In this document: positions 1-10,187 of the stretch, piece by piece
How positions within the stretch are numbered: position 1 is the stretch's first letter
How the letters are laid out: each line of letters opens with the position of its first letter
Assembly: GCF_034471385.1 (NCBI RefSeq)
Contig: NZ_JARGYU010000001.1
Coordinates: forward strand, 1 to 64,000
Reading direction: 5' to 3'
Origin: Lyticum sinuosum
GTDB taxonomy: Bacteria; Pseudomonadota; Alphaproteobacteria; Rickettsiales; Midichloriaceae
Length of the DNA: 64,000 nucleotides
Program-made: the position numbers and the translations under genes
The notes under the pieces: model-generated
Database searches by the model: none
Seen by the model: the letters and a program-made list of their open reading frames with translations, nothing else
What the model was told of the DNA's origin: nothing

Positions 1-179
1 AAAATGAAATCACATATTTCAATAACCACCGATAACAAATATCATATTATAATCTTTCTTGGTATGTCAACTACTTTTTTATACTTTTTTTATTATTTTT
101 ATTATTTTATTTATAGAAATCAGCATATTAAAATTACATACACCCAAATAAAATAACTAATACAAAACTAATACAAATT

Positions 180-1736
180 TTAATTTTTAAATAAATTATT
201 AATAATTTTATTCATAGATGATTTATCTTTCATATTAGAAATTTTACTAATTAATTCTTTTGTTTTCTGATAAAATTTAATTAATTTATCAAAATCTCTA
301 TTATTTCTTCCTGATCCAATACATATTCTTCTTCTTCTAGTTTTGCTTGTAATAACCAAAGGTGGATATATTCTTTCTTTTTTTGTCATTGATTTTATAA
401 TTGAGATCATACGATCGATTTCACCATTATCATCAAATTGGTTAATTTTATTTGTGATCCCAGACATTGCAGGAAGCATACTAGCTATTCCTTTGAAATT
501 TCCCATTTTTTTTATTCCTTGTAGTTGTAATAATATTTCATTAAAATCAGTTCTTCCTTTTTGTAATTTTTCTGTATTAATATTTTTAAAATTCTCTTTA
601 GTTTTTTTAACTATATTTTCAATATCTCCTCTTCCAACAATCACTGATGCAATTCTCTCTGGATTGAATATCTCTAAATCTTCTATTTTTTCACCATTTG
701 CTATAAATTTAATCGGCAAATTTAAACAAGCTTTTAAACTTAAAGCAGCGCCACCTCTAGTATCACTATCAATTCTTGTTAAAATAAATCCATCTAATTT
801 GATGATGCTATTAAATTCTTGAGCTACGCCTACAGTACTTTGACCAGATAAACTATCCATAACTAACAAACATTCAGTAGGATGAACTGTATCATAGATA
901 TTTTTTAATTCGAGCATCATCTTATTATCAGATACAGTTCTTCCGGCAGTATCAAAAATAATAAAGTCATATTTATTTTTTTCAGTAAATTCAAAATATT
1001 CCTGTAATATGCTATTTATATCATTAGTATCATTATTACCAATTAGTTCATATCCACCTGATTTAGAAAGTATGGATAATTGTTTATAAGCAGCGGGCCT
1101 ATATACATCAAGACATACTACTAATATTTTTTTATTAAATGTTTTAGATAAATAATAAGCTAATTTAGCTGTTGTAGTAGTTTTCCCGCTTCCTTGCAAT
1201 CCTAGCATCATAATAATAGGAGTACTCCCATTTTCTGTCTTTGATATTGGTATTTCAACCTCATTTTTAATATCACTGCTTGCTAAACTAAATTTATCAA
1301 CTATATCTTCGAGATCTTTATTAAAATTTGAAATCTGGTTTAGAGGATGATGCTTTATTTTAGTTTTTTTAGTATTTTCCGTGTCTAATTCTTCTAATAT
1401 TTCATTTTCAGAAGATTGTTCAACATAGTTTCTACTAGTTTTTCTTTTTTTATATTTATTTTTTACTGCTTCATATCCACCTAAAAGCATTAAAATTTCA
1501 TCATGAAGTGATTCAATAATAAATTCTGATTCAACTATGCCAAAATCAGATATTTTATTATCAATTTTCTTTTTAAGAGATGATATTAAATTTTTTACAA
1601 CTGTTAATGATACATCTGATTCAAGAAGAGCTATTCTTATATTTCTGAGTATTGTATCAACTTGATTTTCTGTTGGTTTACCTTTTCCAAAAGACTTAAC
1701 AGCTGTAACTATTTTGTTTGTTAATTCGCTAAGCAT
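180..1736 (-). CDS. ffh: Signal recognition particle GTPase Ffh
   Basis: Ffh binds the 4.5S RNA and signal sequences and delivers nascent membrane proteins to FtsY. The 518-residue product has the N domain at about 1-90, the G domain with P-loop GLQGSGKTT at 179-187, a DTAGR G3 motif and a G4-like TRIDSDTRGG, where the family usually has TKxDGDxxGG. The M domain near the C-terminus shows the RRRICIGSGRN type motif. The family normally has its P-loop near residue 105-110. Here roughly 70 extra residues, rich in Glu, Lys and Asn, lie between the N and G domains (about 93-165). It is transcribed toward the left edge and is followed upstream by ybaB and dnaX in the same direction. The partner RNA gene is at 57212-57307. 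Family identity is clear; the effect of the insertion is unknown. Confidence 0.96.
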   Translation of the reverse strand: MLSELTNKIVTAVKSFGKGKPTENQVDTILRNIRIALLESDVSLTVVKNLISSLKKKIDNKISDFGIVESEFIIESLHDEILMLLGGYEAVKNKYKKRKTSRNYVEQSSENEILEELDTENTKKTKIKHHPLNQISNFNKDLEDIVDKFSLASSDIKNEVEIPISKTENGSTPIIMMLGLQGSGKTTTTAKLAYYLSKTFNKKILVVCLDVYRPAAYKQLSILSKSGGYELIGNNDTNDINSILQEYFEFTEKNKYDFIIFDTAGRTVSDNKMMLELKNIYDTVHPTECLLVMDSLSGQSTVGVAQEFNSIIKLDGFILTRIDSDTRGGAALSLKACLNLPIKFIANGEKIEDLEIFNPERIASVIVGRGDIENIVKKTKENFKNINTEKLQKGRTDFNEILLQLQGIKKMGNFKGIASMLPAMSGITNKINQFDDNGEIDRMISIIKSMTKKERIYPPLVITSKTRRRRICIGSGRNNRDFDKLIKFYQKTKELISKISNMKDKSSMNKIINNLFKN

Positions 1737-1834
1737 TTATTAAAAAAATATAAAAAACATAATTTTAATTATGTAAATATTAAATATTACGTAAATATGT
1801 ATAAAAAATATAAAAAATATATTTTAATAAGTTT

Positions 1835-2149
1835 TTATGACATAAATTTCATCATTTCTGGAGGAATACCGATTTTTTCCATTTCTTGTGACACAATAGA
1901 ATCAGAACTTTTTTTAGCATTATTAAATGCTGCAACTATCAAATCTTCTAAGATTGATTTCTCGCTTTTAGATATTAATTGATCATCTATACGTATTTCA
2001 AGCATTTTATTTCCAGAAGCGTTAATAATAACAGTAACAAGTCCTCCTCCCGATTGACCTTCTACTTTTTTATCTTCAATTTTTTTTTGAGTATCAAAAA
2101 ATCTTTGTTGCATTTGTTGAATAGCACTTATATCTAATCCTTTTTTCAT
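1835..2149 (-). CDS. ybaB: YbaB/EbfC family nucleoid-associated protein
   Basis: This 104-residue protein matches the small dimeric DNA-binding YbaB/EbfC family. It has a helical N-terminus, a central segment reading VTVIINASGNKMLEIRI, and a C-terminal helix ending near GIPPEMMKFM. It lies 12 bases downstream of dnaX on the same strand, the usual dnaX-ybaB arrangement in bacteria, which strongly supports the call. recR, the usual third member, is not next to it. The likely role is nucleoid organisation or a link to recombination and replication restart; the exact function is not settled for the family. Confidence 0.9.
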   Translation of the reverse strand: MKKGLDISAIQQMQQRFFDTQKKIEDKKVEGQSGGGLVTVIINASGNKMLEIRIDDQLISKSEKSILEDLIVAAFNNAKKSSDSIVSQEMEKIGIPPEMMKFMS

Positions 2150-2161
2150 AAATAAAAAATT

Positions 2162-3889
2162 TTATAATTCTATTTTATCAACTTTCATTGACCATTCGCA
2201 TATTATATCTTTAATTAGAGAATGATGCAATAAACTTTCTTTATGATTATCCTCTTCCGAGGATATAAGATTATTTATATTATATTCATTTTTTTTCTCT
2301 TTATTTATATTTTGTATTTCTTTTGCATTTGAAAGGCATATTTTCCATTTATCTTTCAAAATAATATTAAGGCGATTATTCAAATTAGATAATGAGATAG
2401 AAGATATATTTTTTTTTATGAAAATAATTTTTTTTTCTAAATCAATATTATCAATTATTATATCATTATAGATGATATTATATAATTCTATATCATTATT
2501 TTTTATTATTTTTTCTAAAATATCTTGTATTGTTTTAATAATATCATTACTTTTTTCTTGATTTTTTTGCGTATTATCTATTTTATCATTTATTTTTTTT
2601 GACAAATTTTTTTTTTCATTTTTTATATCATCTTCAGAATTTTCAGAAATTTTATTAATACAGTAATTTTTATTTGATATATTATTTTTTGTTAGATTTG
2701 TAAGTTCTTCATCGTTATTTAAATAATTATTATTCGAATTAATATTAGTTTCATTTACTGATATTCTAGATATCTCCAAAAAATAGATTTCAATAATTGA
2801 AATTTTTTCATGGAAAATATTCATATCATTTAAATATTTAATAGAAATTTCCCATATTTTTAATAAAAAAGTTAAATTAGTTAATTTATGAAGTTTTTTA
2901 AAATGATCTGTAATTAATTCTTCTTTGATTAACTTTGGATCCTGTGTAAAGAGACTTAAATTTTTTATTAAATCAAGTATCATTATTAATAAATAGTTGA
3001 GTTCTAATGATGATTCATAATAATATTGATATAATAATTTTAATGCTTCACTTAATTTATTTGTTAATAAAAATATCAAAATTTTACTTGGTATTTTTAT
3101 ATCAAAAATATTTAATAATTTTTTAGTTATTTCAATCGTTATAATATTTGAATTACAAATTACATTTTTATCATTTGATTGATTAACAATAGAAACAGTC
3201 ATTAATTGATCAAGTATCGAAAGACCATCTCTTAATGATCCATCAGAAATATCGCTTACATATTCTAAAACACCATCTTCTACATCAAAACCTTCTTTTT
3301 TAACTATATTTCTATAATGATTTATAGCATCTAAATTATTTATTCTACTAAGATTAATCTTTTGACATCTTGATAATATAGTTAAAGGTATTTTTCTTAT
3401 TTCAGTTGTTGCAAGAATAAATTTAATATGGGGAAGTGGTTCTTCTAAAGTTTTTAATAATGCATTAAAAGCGCTATTAGAAAGCATATGAACCTCATCT
3501 ATTATAAATATTTTATATAAAGAATTAAGAGGTAAATAATGCGCATTTTCTATAATTTCTCTTATATCCTGTACGCCAGTATAACTAGCTGCATCTATTT
3601 CTAAAACATCTGGATTATTTCCTTTGATAATACTAATACAATTACTACATTCGCAACAGTTAAACGATTTATCATCATTGTTTTTACGACCAATACAATT
3701 CGATATTTGAGCTATAATGCGAGCAAAAGTTGTTTTTCCGACTCCTCTAATACCACTTATAATAATGGCATGAGGAAGACGATTCATTATAAAACAATTT
3801 TTTATTATTTTTTTAGGAGCTATTTGTCCTACAACTTCGTCTATAGTTTTTGGACGATATTTTCTTGCTAAAACAATATAAGAAGACAT
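2162..3889 (-). CDS. dnaX: DNA polymerase III subunits gamma/tau (DnaX)
   Basis: DnaX is the AAA+ ATPase of the clamp loader that puts the beta clamp on DNA and links polymerases in the replisome. The P-loop GIRGVGKTT is at 46-54, zinc-binding cysteines are at C65, C78/C79, C81 and C84, the Walker B DEVH is at 131-134, and the sensor region ATTEIRKIPLTILSRC follows. Residues 1-240 are well conserved. The C-terminal half is unusually Asn/Lys/Ile-rich and only weakly resembles domains III-V. The first ATG (3889) gives the standard N-terminus starting with LARKYRPK. It is divergent from dprA across a gap of about 230 bases that must hold both promoters. Confidence 0.96.
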   Translation of the reverse strand: MSSYIVLARKYRPKTIDEVVGQIAPKKIIKNCFIMNRLPHAIIISGIRGVGKTTFARIIAQISNCIGRKNNDDKSFNCCECSNCISIIKGNNPDVLEIDAASYTGVQDIREIIENAHYLPLNSLYKIFIIDEVHMLSNSAFNALLKTLEEPLPHIKFILATTEIRKIPLTILSRCQKINLSRINNLDAINHYRNIVKKEGFDVEDGVLEYVSDISDGSLRDGLSILDQLMTVSIVNQSNDKNVICNSNIITIEITKKLLNIFDIKIPSKILIFLLTNKLSEALKLLYQYYYESSLELNYLLIMILDLIKNLSLFTQDPKLIKEELITDHFKKLHKLTNLTFLLKIWEISIKYLNDMNIFHEKISIIEIYFLEISRISVNETNINSNNNYLNNDEELTNLTKNNISNKNYCINKISENSEDDIKNEKKNLSKKINDKIDNTQKNQEKSNDIIKTIQDILEKIIKNNDIELYNIIYNDIIIDNIDLEKKIIFIKKNISSISLSNLNNRLNIILKDKWKICLSNAKEIQNINKEKKNEYNINNLISSEEDNHKESLLHHSLIKDIICEWSMKVDKIEL

Positions 3890-4116
3890 ATAAAATAATA
3901 ATTCAATTAATATATATAATAGGTTGATTTTTAATATTTCCTAGAGTATTTAATAACTATACATTGTATTTTATTATTATAATTAATATTTCTCATATAA
4001 TATATAAAGAGTATAAAAATTGTTTTTATTTAATTTTTATTTAATTAATATAATTTTATAAAAAATTTCATTAAAAATATTTATCTACCAAATATAATTT
4101 TATAAAATTGTAAAAA

Positions 4117-5454
4117 ATGACTAAAACTCAAATAATGTCAAAAAAATTTATTACTGATTGGTTAAGAATAGCACTGACAAATGGTATAGGACCAAAAACT
4201 TTCAATACTTTGATAGAAATTTTTGATAAAAATCCAACAAAATTAATAGAAAATCTACCAAATTTCACTAAAAATAATAATAAATTGATTTTATGTTCTG
4301 AGTTAGATGTTGAGATTTTTCTTACGAATTTAGAAAAAATGCAAGGAAAACTTATTCTTTCTTGTGATGATAAATATCCAAAATTGCTAAAAAATATTGA
4401 AGATAATCCTCCATTTTTAACTATACTAGGTCGTTTAGAATTACTTAATAGTCCTTGTGTAGCTATTGTTGGAGCCCGTGATTCATCTACAAATGGAAAT
4501 ATTATTGCTCAAAAACTTGCTAGAGACCTAGTAGATAATAATATAACAGTTGTGTCAGGAATGGCAAGAGGAATTGATGCATCAGCTCACAAAAGTGCTT
4601 TAAATCAATTTGTTAATATCAAGAAATATAACCTATGTTCAGAGCATATAGCTAGTACAATAGGTGTTTTAGCAAGTGGTATTGATTTTATGTATCCTAG
4701 AGATAATATAGGACTTTATAAAGCGATGTATGAAAATGGATTAATAATTAGTGAGAAACAAATTGGTATACCACCATCAGCTGATGCTTTTCCACAAAGA
4801 AATAGAATTATTTCAGGCTTATGTCTAGGTGTTGTTGTTGTTGAAGCTGGTAAAAGATCAGGAACTTTAATTACAGCTGGATATGCTGCAGATCAAGGTA
4901 GAGAAGTTTTTGCTGTGCCCGGTTCTCCTTTAGATAATCGCTCAGAAGGAACTAATAATCTTATTAAGGCTGGAGTAACATTAGTTCAAGATACAAATGA
5001 TATATTGAATAATATATATTTTCTTAGAGAAAAAGAGAAATTTTTTAAAATGAGTTCTAGTATAATTCCAGAAAAAAGCAAAAATGAATCTTTAATGGTA
5101 AAAAATAATCCAATAGAAGTTTATAAAAATTTATCTCTAAATTTAGAAGAATATACTCAATATATTGATCAAAATGAACACAACGCTGAAGAATATACTA
5201 ATGAGAATGGCTTATCATCATTAGAAATTGCTTATCAAGAATATCTTGAGAATACTAAAGAAATTGACAGAATAAAAAATTCAATAAAAACAAAACTTTC
5301 ATTTACACCAACAAGCTTCAAAGATGTTAGTAATGATATAGAAAATAGTTCAAGTGAATTAATTAATATTATTCTTACAGAAATGGAACTTAATGGACAA
5401 ATTGAAAGAAAATATGGTAATATGATCTCTTTAGTAAGAGAAAATAAAGAATAA
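4117..5454 (+). CDS. dprA: DNA processing protein DprA
   Basis: DprA protects incoming single-stranded DNA and loads RecA on it during natural transformation or other uptake. The Rossmann core shows GARDSS at 119-124, VVSGMARGID at 145-154, an SGIDFMYPRDN segment, FPQRNRIISG, and RSGTLITAGYAADQGREVFAVPG. The C-terminus looks like a divergent winged helix (LINIILTEMELNGQIERKYGNMI), separated from the core by a long low-complexity linker. At 445 residues it is longer than most DprA proteins. A second in-frame ATG at 4135 is an alternative start. No other competence genes are in the window, so a role in DNA uptake is inferred from the family only. Confidence 0.95.
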   Translation: MTKTQIMSKKFITDWLRIALTNGIGPKTFNTLIEIFDKNPTKLIENLPNFTKNNNKLILCSELDVEIFLTNLEKMQGKLILSCDDKYPKLLKNIEDNPPFLTILGRLELLNSPCVAIVGARDSSTNGNIIAQKLARDLVDNNITVVSGMARGIDASAHKSALNQFVNIKKYNLCSEHIASTIGVLASGIDFMYPRDNIGLYKAMYENGLIISEKQIGIPPSADAFPQRNRIISGLCLGVVVVEAGKRSGTLITAGYAADQGREVFAVPGSPLDNRSEGTNNLIKAGVTLVQDTNDILNNIYFLREKEKFFKMSSSIIPEKSKNESLMVKNNPIEVYKNLSLNLEEYTQYIDQNEHNAEEYTNENGLSSLEIAYQEYLENTKEIDRIKNSIKTKLSFTPTSFKDVSNDIENSSSELINIILTEMELNGQIERKYGNMISLVRENKE

Positions 5455-5546
5455 TTATATAAAATTTACATAAAACTACGATTTAAATCTAGTATCTATG
5501 TAAAAGATTTGTATTTTTGACTTAATTTATTGATCATAAAAAACTG

Positions 5547-5618
5547 TGCCGAATATCTGATTTGAACAGATGACCTACCGCTTACAAGGCGGTTGCTCTA
5601 CCACTGAGCTAATTCGGC
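5547..5618 (-). tRNA. tRNA-Thr (anticodon TGT)
   Basis: Read on the minus strand the gene folds as a full cloverleaf. The acceptor is GCCGAAT paired with ATTCGGC plus discriminator A, the D-arm is GCTCAGTGGTAGAGC, the anticodon stem ACCGC/GCGGT encloses loop CTTGTAA, and the T-arm contains GTTCAAATC. The anticodon TGT reads threonine ACA codons. The 3' CCA is not encoded (the DNA continues ACA), so it must be added by the nucleotidyltransferase. Confidence 0.95.
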
Positions 5619-5730
5619 TGTACAGATTTCATCATTATAACATGTTTATATAATTTTTTGCAAGTGTATAAACACAATTATTATAAATAATTCTAGTTAT
5701 TTTTAATCATTATTTAAATAATTATTTATA

Positions 5731-6285
5731 TTAACCTTCTGAAGAAGCAATATTTTCATTATCCATTCTATAATACCTATGATAAGCATCTTTATTATGA
5801 TTTCTTTCAAATTTTTCATGTAGTTCTTGTGCTCCAATACACATTGTTGCAATAGGGCGTGCTTCAAGTCTTCTGAGTCCTATAGGCTCATCTGTAATAG
5901 AACAATATCCGTATTTATTATCTACGATTCTTTTTAAAGCTTCATCTATTCTTTCTAATAATCTGATTTTTCTTTCAGAAGTTCTCATATCTAATTCTAT
6001 TGAATTTTCTGAGAAAACTCTTTCTTCCATATCTGGATTATTCCATTCTATTTCTTTTATAATTTTTTTAGTATTTTCAAAATTATATATAATATTTAAC
6101 TTCCAAGCTATTAATTTTTTTCTAAAATACTCTCTATGCTCTGGGCACATATACTCTTCTTTTTCACTTGGTTTATAATTGTTAGGTATATCTGCTATAG
6201 CACGGTAAAACGGACTCGTTTTTTCATTTAACCAATTAAAATGATTTTCCATAGAGTTTATTATGTTTATTAATTTATGTTTCAT
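5731..6285 (-). CDS. dksA: DksA-type RNA polymerase-binding transcription factor
   Basis: DksA binds the RNA polymerase secondary channel and adjusts initiation in the stringent response. The 184-residue product has the coiled-coil region (about 45-125) and the C-terminal zinc-finger region YGYCSITDEPIGLRRLEARP followed by ATMCIGAQE. Only two of the four classical zinc ligands are present: C128 with T131, then C149 with A152. This CxxT/CxxA form is known in alphaproteobacterial DksA proteins, so it is probably functional and not damaged. The N-terminus (about 1-45) is longer than in E. coli. The gene stands alone between the tRNA-Thr gene and a long AT-rich spacer. Confidence 0.92.
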   Translation of the reverse strand: MKHKLINIINSMENHFNWLNEKTSPFYRAIADIPNNYKPSEKEEYMCPEHREYFRKKLIAWKLNIIYNFENTKKIIKEIEWNNPDMEERVFSENSIELDMRTSERKIRLLERIDEALKRIVDNKYGYCSITDEPIGLRRLEARPIATMCIGAQELHEKFERNHNKDAYHRYYRMDNENIASSEG

Positions 6286-6808
6286 TACAAGTAATAAAAA
6301 TATTATACATCTATAAATATAAATTATGCAACTTTAAATTAATAAATATAAATTTAAGAGAGTATTAATATATACTAAAAGTATTAATAATCAAAAAAAT
6401 ATAATAAATTATGATTAATAAAAAAGAATTCATTATAACAATAAATAAAAATAAATATAAAAAACACAATTATATATAATAAATTTATAAAATATAAATT
6501 ATATAATTTATTTATAATATATTTTAAAATTTTTAATTTATATAAAATAATATAATTAATATAATATATATAAAACATTTTCTTTATTTTTTATAAAAAA
6601 ATGATAATTTAAAATATTAAACTTTTTATAAAAAATATAACTTTTTCAAATTTAAAAAAATCTATTGTTATCCATAAATCTAAAGATAACAGTTTACAAA
6701 ATAAAAAAATACATGTTATCATTACACTTGTAATTGGTTACCTATACAAAAAATTTTATGTAGCCAAATGAATTAGTACCTAAACTAAAAATTTGTATAT
6801 AAATAAAT
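6286..6808. other. Long AT-rich spacer with small inverted repeats
   Basis: About 520 bases lie between dksA and the flagellin-like gene with no convincing gene. A 64-codon open frame on the minus strand is Ile/Tyr/Phe-rich low-complexity sequence and looks fortuitous. A 7-bp inverted repeat, TGTTATC (6666-6672) and GATAACA (6685-6691), is followed by a third TGTTATC at 6714-6720, about 90 bases upstream of the flagellin start. This could be a regulator site for the flagellin promoter, but only the repeats themselves are seen. Confidence 0.35.
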
Positions 6809-9800
6809 ATGTCATCATCATCATCAATATTAAATAACAATGAAGCATATGCTCTATATGAGTTAGGAAAAGTTTCATATATGGATTCGCAAGCGGCAGC
6901 AGCTCGCCTTGCAACAGGAATTAAAGTAAAATCCCCTGAAGACGATCCTACACGTTATCAAGTATCACAAAACTTAAGTTCTAGAGCTCTTTCAAACAAT
7001 ACTTTTGCTGAGAATAATGAGGTTAATAAACAAAACCTATCAATTGCTTCTCAAAGTATGGCGGAAATATATAAAATAGCAAAAGAAATGCAAGTTCCTG
7101 CAACAAAAGCTTTAGGAACTTCTGATACTCAAGATTTTCAATTAACTTTAGATCAAAATTACAATACAATTAATAGTATTATCAATAATACTGTTGGTGT
7201 TAGTGGAACACTTCTTTTAGATGGTTCACTTGCAGCTACAGGATTTATAGGAAATTCTCATTTTATAGAATCAGGTAAAGGACAAAGCACTATTAATTTT
7301 GATTTAGGAACAAGCTTAGATAATATATTTTCGATTAACGATGTATATTTTAGTACTGCAAAAACAGGATCAGCAATTAATACGGCTTATAATTCTAGAT
7401 ATATAACAGAATCTTTTAGTGTTGATCTAGGAAATTTTGTCAAAGACCAGGTAGTAACAAATTTCTTAAATATAAATGGTGTTAATTTTAGTACAGTAGC
7501 AACAGCATCAGCAACAACACTAGCAACAGTAAATGCAAATACAACAGCAGGGAGTATAAAGCTTGATCAAGCTGACGCAGATGCAACAGCTCTTGCAGCA
7601 GAATTAAAAACATGGATTAATACTCAGACTTCAGTTTCAGCATCTAAATTAGAAGGATTTTCAGCAAAAATTGATGCTAATGATACCAGTAAAGTTATTA
7701 TTAGTAGATCATCTATAAAGATTAATGGATCTACAGCATTTAGTAAAAGAGAAGATGTTGCATATGATGTAATATATGGTGCTAATTCTAGCAAAATCAT
7801 ATCTGGAATGTCTATAGGTAATAAAGATATTACTTCTAGTGTGTATACTGCTATAGCAACTTCTACTCAAAAAGTTAATGCAGATACTGATTACAGCTTT
7901 GGAACAATATCAAAAACTGCTGAAATAAAAATGAATGATGCTATTGATGCTGCTGCAACTAAATTATTTACTATAAATTATACTAAATCTGACGGAACAA
8001 GTGGAACAATGGGTTTTAATTTAGCTGATACTACAGCTAATGCTGCAGCTCTTATTACACTAAAAAGAGGTGTAACAGGAAAAGAATTAGCTGTAGCGCT
8101 AAAAGACGCAATTAATTCTTCTTCATTAGGGACAAATGGTTTCCGTGCTACTAGTAATAGTAGTAGTGTATTTATTTCTAGATATGATTCTGCTGGATCA
8201 GAAAGCTATGATATTAAAATGGATACTGATGGTGCAGTAGCAACAGCTGATATATCAATAAGTAATTTAATAGTTGATAATATTGAATATGGAGCTCAAA
8301 AAACTGATGCAGATTCTACTGTTAAAGTTCAAGCAGATCATAGGGAAGTAATATCAATTGGAGATACAACTAAAGCAGATATAGCAAAAAAAATTAGTGA
8401 TGTTATAGCGTTTTCTGGACAAAATTCATCTCTTTCTCCTAGAGCTCAAAAAATTCTTTCATCTATGTCTGCAACAGAAGATACAGATAATATATTATCT
8501 ATTGATGCAAATAAACCTGGTTTTTCAGAACAAATCTTTATTTCTCGTCCTTTAGATGAATCTTTTGAAGTTGGTGATTTTGGTAGAACTAAAGTAGGAT
8601 CTCTCGGAATAAGTAATACAGTTGTATCTGGTGCTCCTTCTGGATCTTCATCACTTATAAAATGGAATTCTCAAGATAAAGTTTCATCAACAGATTGGGT
8701 TGAAATTGACACAAGTAAAATTAAAGAGAACTCAACTTTTTCAATAGGATCTGGATCAGGTAAAAAAACTTTTACTTTTAATTCTTTTCCAAGTGATAAT
8801 TCTGAGTACTCAATTCAAATCGTTAAACTAGATGGTGGTGAAGAAATAGATTATAAAGCTACAATAAATAATTTAGTAAATGTGTTAAATAAAAGCATAG
8901 ATCCTACTATATATAGTCTTAATTATCAGTTACGTGAGGGTGTAAATTCTACTGAAATCAATATATCTGGAAAAACATCAACATCTACATTGAATGGATT
9001 AAGTTTTTCATTCTCAAGTGGTATATCAGATACTACACCAAGTATCTTTAAATTATCAGGAGGAATTTCATCTGGTATAGATGTATCCGGTGTACAAAAT
9101 AACTCTGGATTTGTTGGAAGAATTGATTCTCCATCAATCAGTGCAACACATAAGGGGAATGGAGTAATATCTTTAAATATTAATGTAGGTGGTGTTGATT
9201 ATTCAGCAGAGTATTACGCAAATCAAATTGTTGATAATATAGTTAGATTTTCTTCTACAGAAAAAGGTTATTTTGAAATAACTTTTGCTGGTGGAGAAGG
9301 TTCTAAAATAGAGAATCAAGATCAAGCAAATGCATATTCTGTTAATTTAGGAAAAACACTTAGTGGATTTTTATTTTCACAAACAAGAAATATTGAGAAT
9401 TATCAACCTAATGGATCATTACTTGTATATTCAAAAGTGGAATATACATCTGATTCATTTAATGATAATTCAAAAGTAACTAAAGTATCAGTATTTAGCA
9501 CATCTGATGATCCTAAGAGCACTAATAAAGGTTATATAGAACTTGAAGTTGAAGGAGCTGGTACATTTAAAAACTATGTTCCTGAAGATAAAAGCTTCCA
9601 AGTTATAAAACCAGGACAACAAGTTACTTTGTATTTAGATGGAGATATTAATTCTAATAAAAAAGTCTCTATCTATTTTGGTGAATCTATTGATTTAGGA
9701 AATAAAGAAATTTGTAATCAATTACAAGATCAATTGTCTTCTGCTTTTAAAAGTGGTGCTGGACCATTAACTTTTTATCTTTCAACAAATTTAGCTGATC

Positions 9801-10165
9801 CTTCTTCTTTATACCAAGTTGCTATTCCAAATATGAGACCTGGACAAAAGTTTGATCTTTCAACAAAAGAAAATACTAATGATACCATTGCTTTTATTAA
9901 AGAATATGAAAAATTTACACTAAAACTTTTAACACAAGTAGGACAATCTGAACAGCAAGTAAATGCTGCTAATGCTTTGTTATTACTTCAAGCTAAAAGT
10001 TTAAAAGAAGCTGCAGAAACTATGACAGCATCTGATACTGGAAAAGACCTACAGAATTCTATTGTTGATGCTCAAAAGTCTCAAATGGCGATGCGTATGT
10101 TTGCTCAGTCTTTAAAACAACAAACACAAATGATGAATACTATAATAGGGGCAGCAGCATCTTAA
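6809..10165 (+). CDS. Giant flagellin-like protein (FliC/FlgL family)
   Basis: The 1118-residue product has flagellin-type helical ends. The N-terminal helix contains AARLATGIKVKSPEDDP at about 35-50, matching the flagellin LSTGLRINSAKDD motif, followed by heptad-rich helices and a QNYNTINSIINNTVG segment. The C-terminus (last ~110 residues) contains AANALLLLQAKSLKEAAETM and ends QMMNTIIGAAAS. The middle (about 170-1000) is Ser/Thr/Gly/Asp-rich beta-type sequence, as in surface-exposed flagellin domains, but very long: ordinary flagellins have about 270-600 residues. It has no signal peptide, as expected for flagellar type III export. Whether it is a filament flagellin or a FlgL-like junction protein cannot be decided here. 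Bases 9432-9713 are duplicated at 13470-13751. A strong terminator follows at 10188. Confidence 0.85.
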   Translation: MSSSSSILNNNEAYALYELGKVSYMDSQAAAARLATGIKVKSPEDDPTRYQVSQNLSSRALSNNTFAENNEVNKQNLSIASQSMAEIYKIAKEMQVPATKALGTSDTQDFQLTLDQNYNTINSIINNTVGVSGTLLLDGSLAATGFIGNSHFIESGKGQSTINFDLGTSLDNIFSINDVYFSTAKTGSAINTAYNSRYITESFSVDLGNFVKDQVVTNFLNINGVNFSTVATASATTLATVNANTTAGSIKLDQADADATALAAELKTWINTQTSVSASKLEGFSAKIDANDTSKVIISRSSIKINGSTAFSKREDVAYDVIYGANSSKIISGMSIGNKDITSSVYTAIATSTQKVNADTDYSFGTISKTAEIKMNDAIDAAATKLFTINYTKSDGTSGTMGFNLADTTANAAALITLKRGVTGKELAVALKDAINSSSLGTNGFRATSNSSSVFISRYDSAGSESYDIKMDTDGAVATADISISNLIVDNIEYGAQKTDADSTVKVQADHREVISIGDTTKADIAKKISDVIAFSGQNSSLSPRAQKILSSMSATEDTDNILSIDANKPGFSEQIFISRPLDESFEVGDFGRTKVGSLGISNTVVSGAPSGSSSLIKWNSQDKVSSTDWVEIDTSKIKENSTFSIGSGSGKKTFTFNSFPSDNSEYSIQIVKLDGGEEIDYKATINNLVNVLNKSIDPTIYSLNYQLREGVNSTEINISGKTSTSTLNGLSFSFSSGISDTTPSIFKLSGGISSGIDVSGVQNNSGFVGRIDSPSISATHKGNGVISLNINVGGVDYSAEYYANQIVDNIVRFSSTEKGYFEITFAGGEGSKIENQDQANAYSVNLGKTLSGFLFSQTRNIENYQPNGSLLVYSKVEYTSDSFNDNSKVTKVSVFSTSDDPKSTNKGYIELEVEGAGTFKNYVPEDKSFQVIKPGQQVTLYLDGDINSNKKVSIYFGESIDLGNKEICNQLQDQLSSAFKSGAGPLTFYLSTNLADPSSLYQVAIPNMRPGQKFDLSTKENTNDTIAFIKEYEKFTLKLLTQVGQSEQQVNAANALLLLQAKSLKEAAETMTASDTGKDLQNSIVDAQKSQMAMRMFAQSLKQQTQMMNTIIGAAAS
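9432..9713. repeat. Flagellin-gene segment duplicated downstream (first copy)
   Basis: These 282 bases inside the flagellin-like gene recur at 13470-13751 with only two differences that I can see. The left edge begins with CAAAAGTGGAAT, a 12-base string that also occurs at 16720-16731 in the SemiSWEET gene and sits exactly at the junction of the duplicated copy. Confidence 0.95.
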
Positions 10166-10187
10166 TGCTTTAATATTAGTAAATTAG

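Noticed and set aside
343..822. Long open frame antisense to ffh
   Set aside because: It lies fully inside the conserved ffh gene on the other strand and its peptide has no recognisable features; it is a shadow of AT-rich coding DNA.
6384..6578. 64-codon minus-strand frame in the dksA-flagellin spacer
   Set aside because: Made almost wholly of Ile, Tyr, Phe, Leu and Asn codons from low-complexity AT sequence, with no start signal or known relative.
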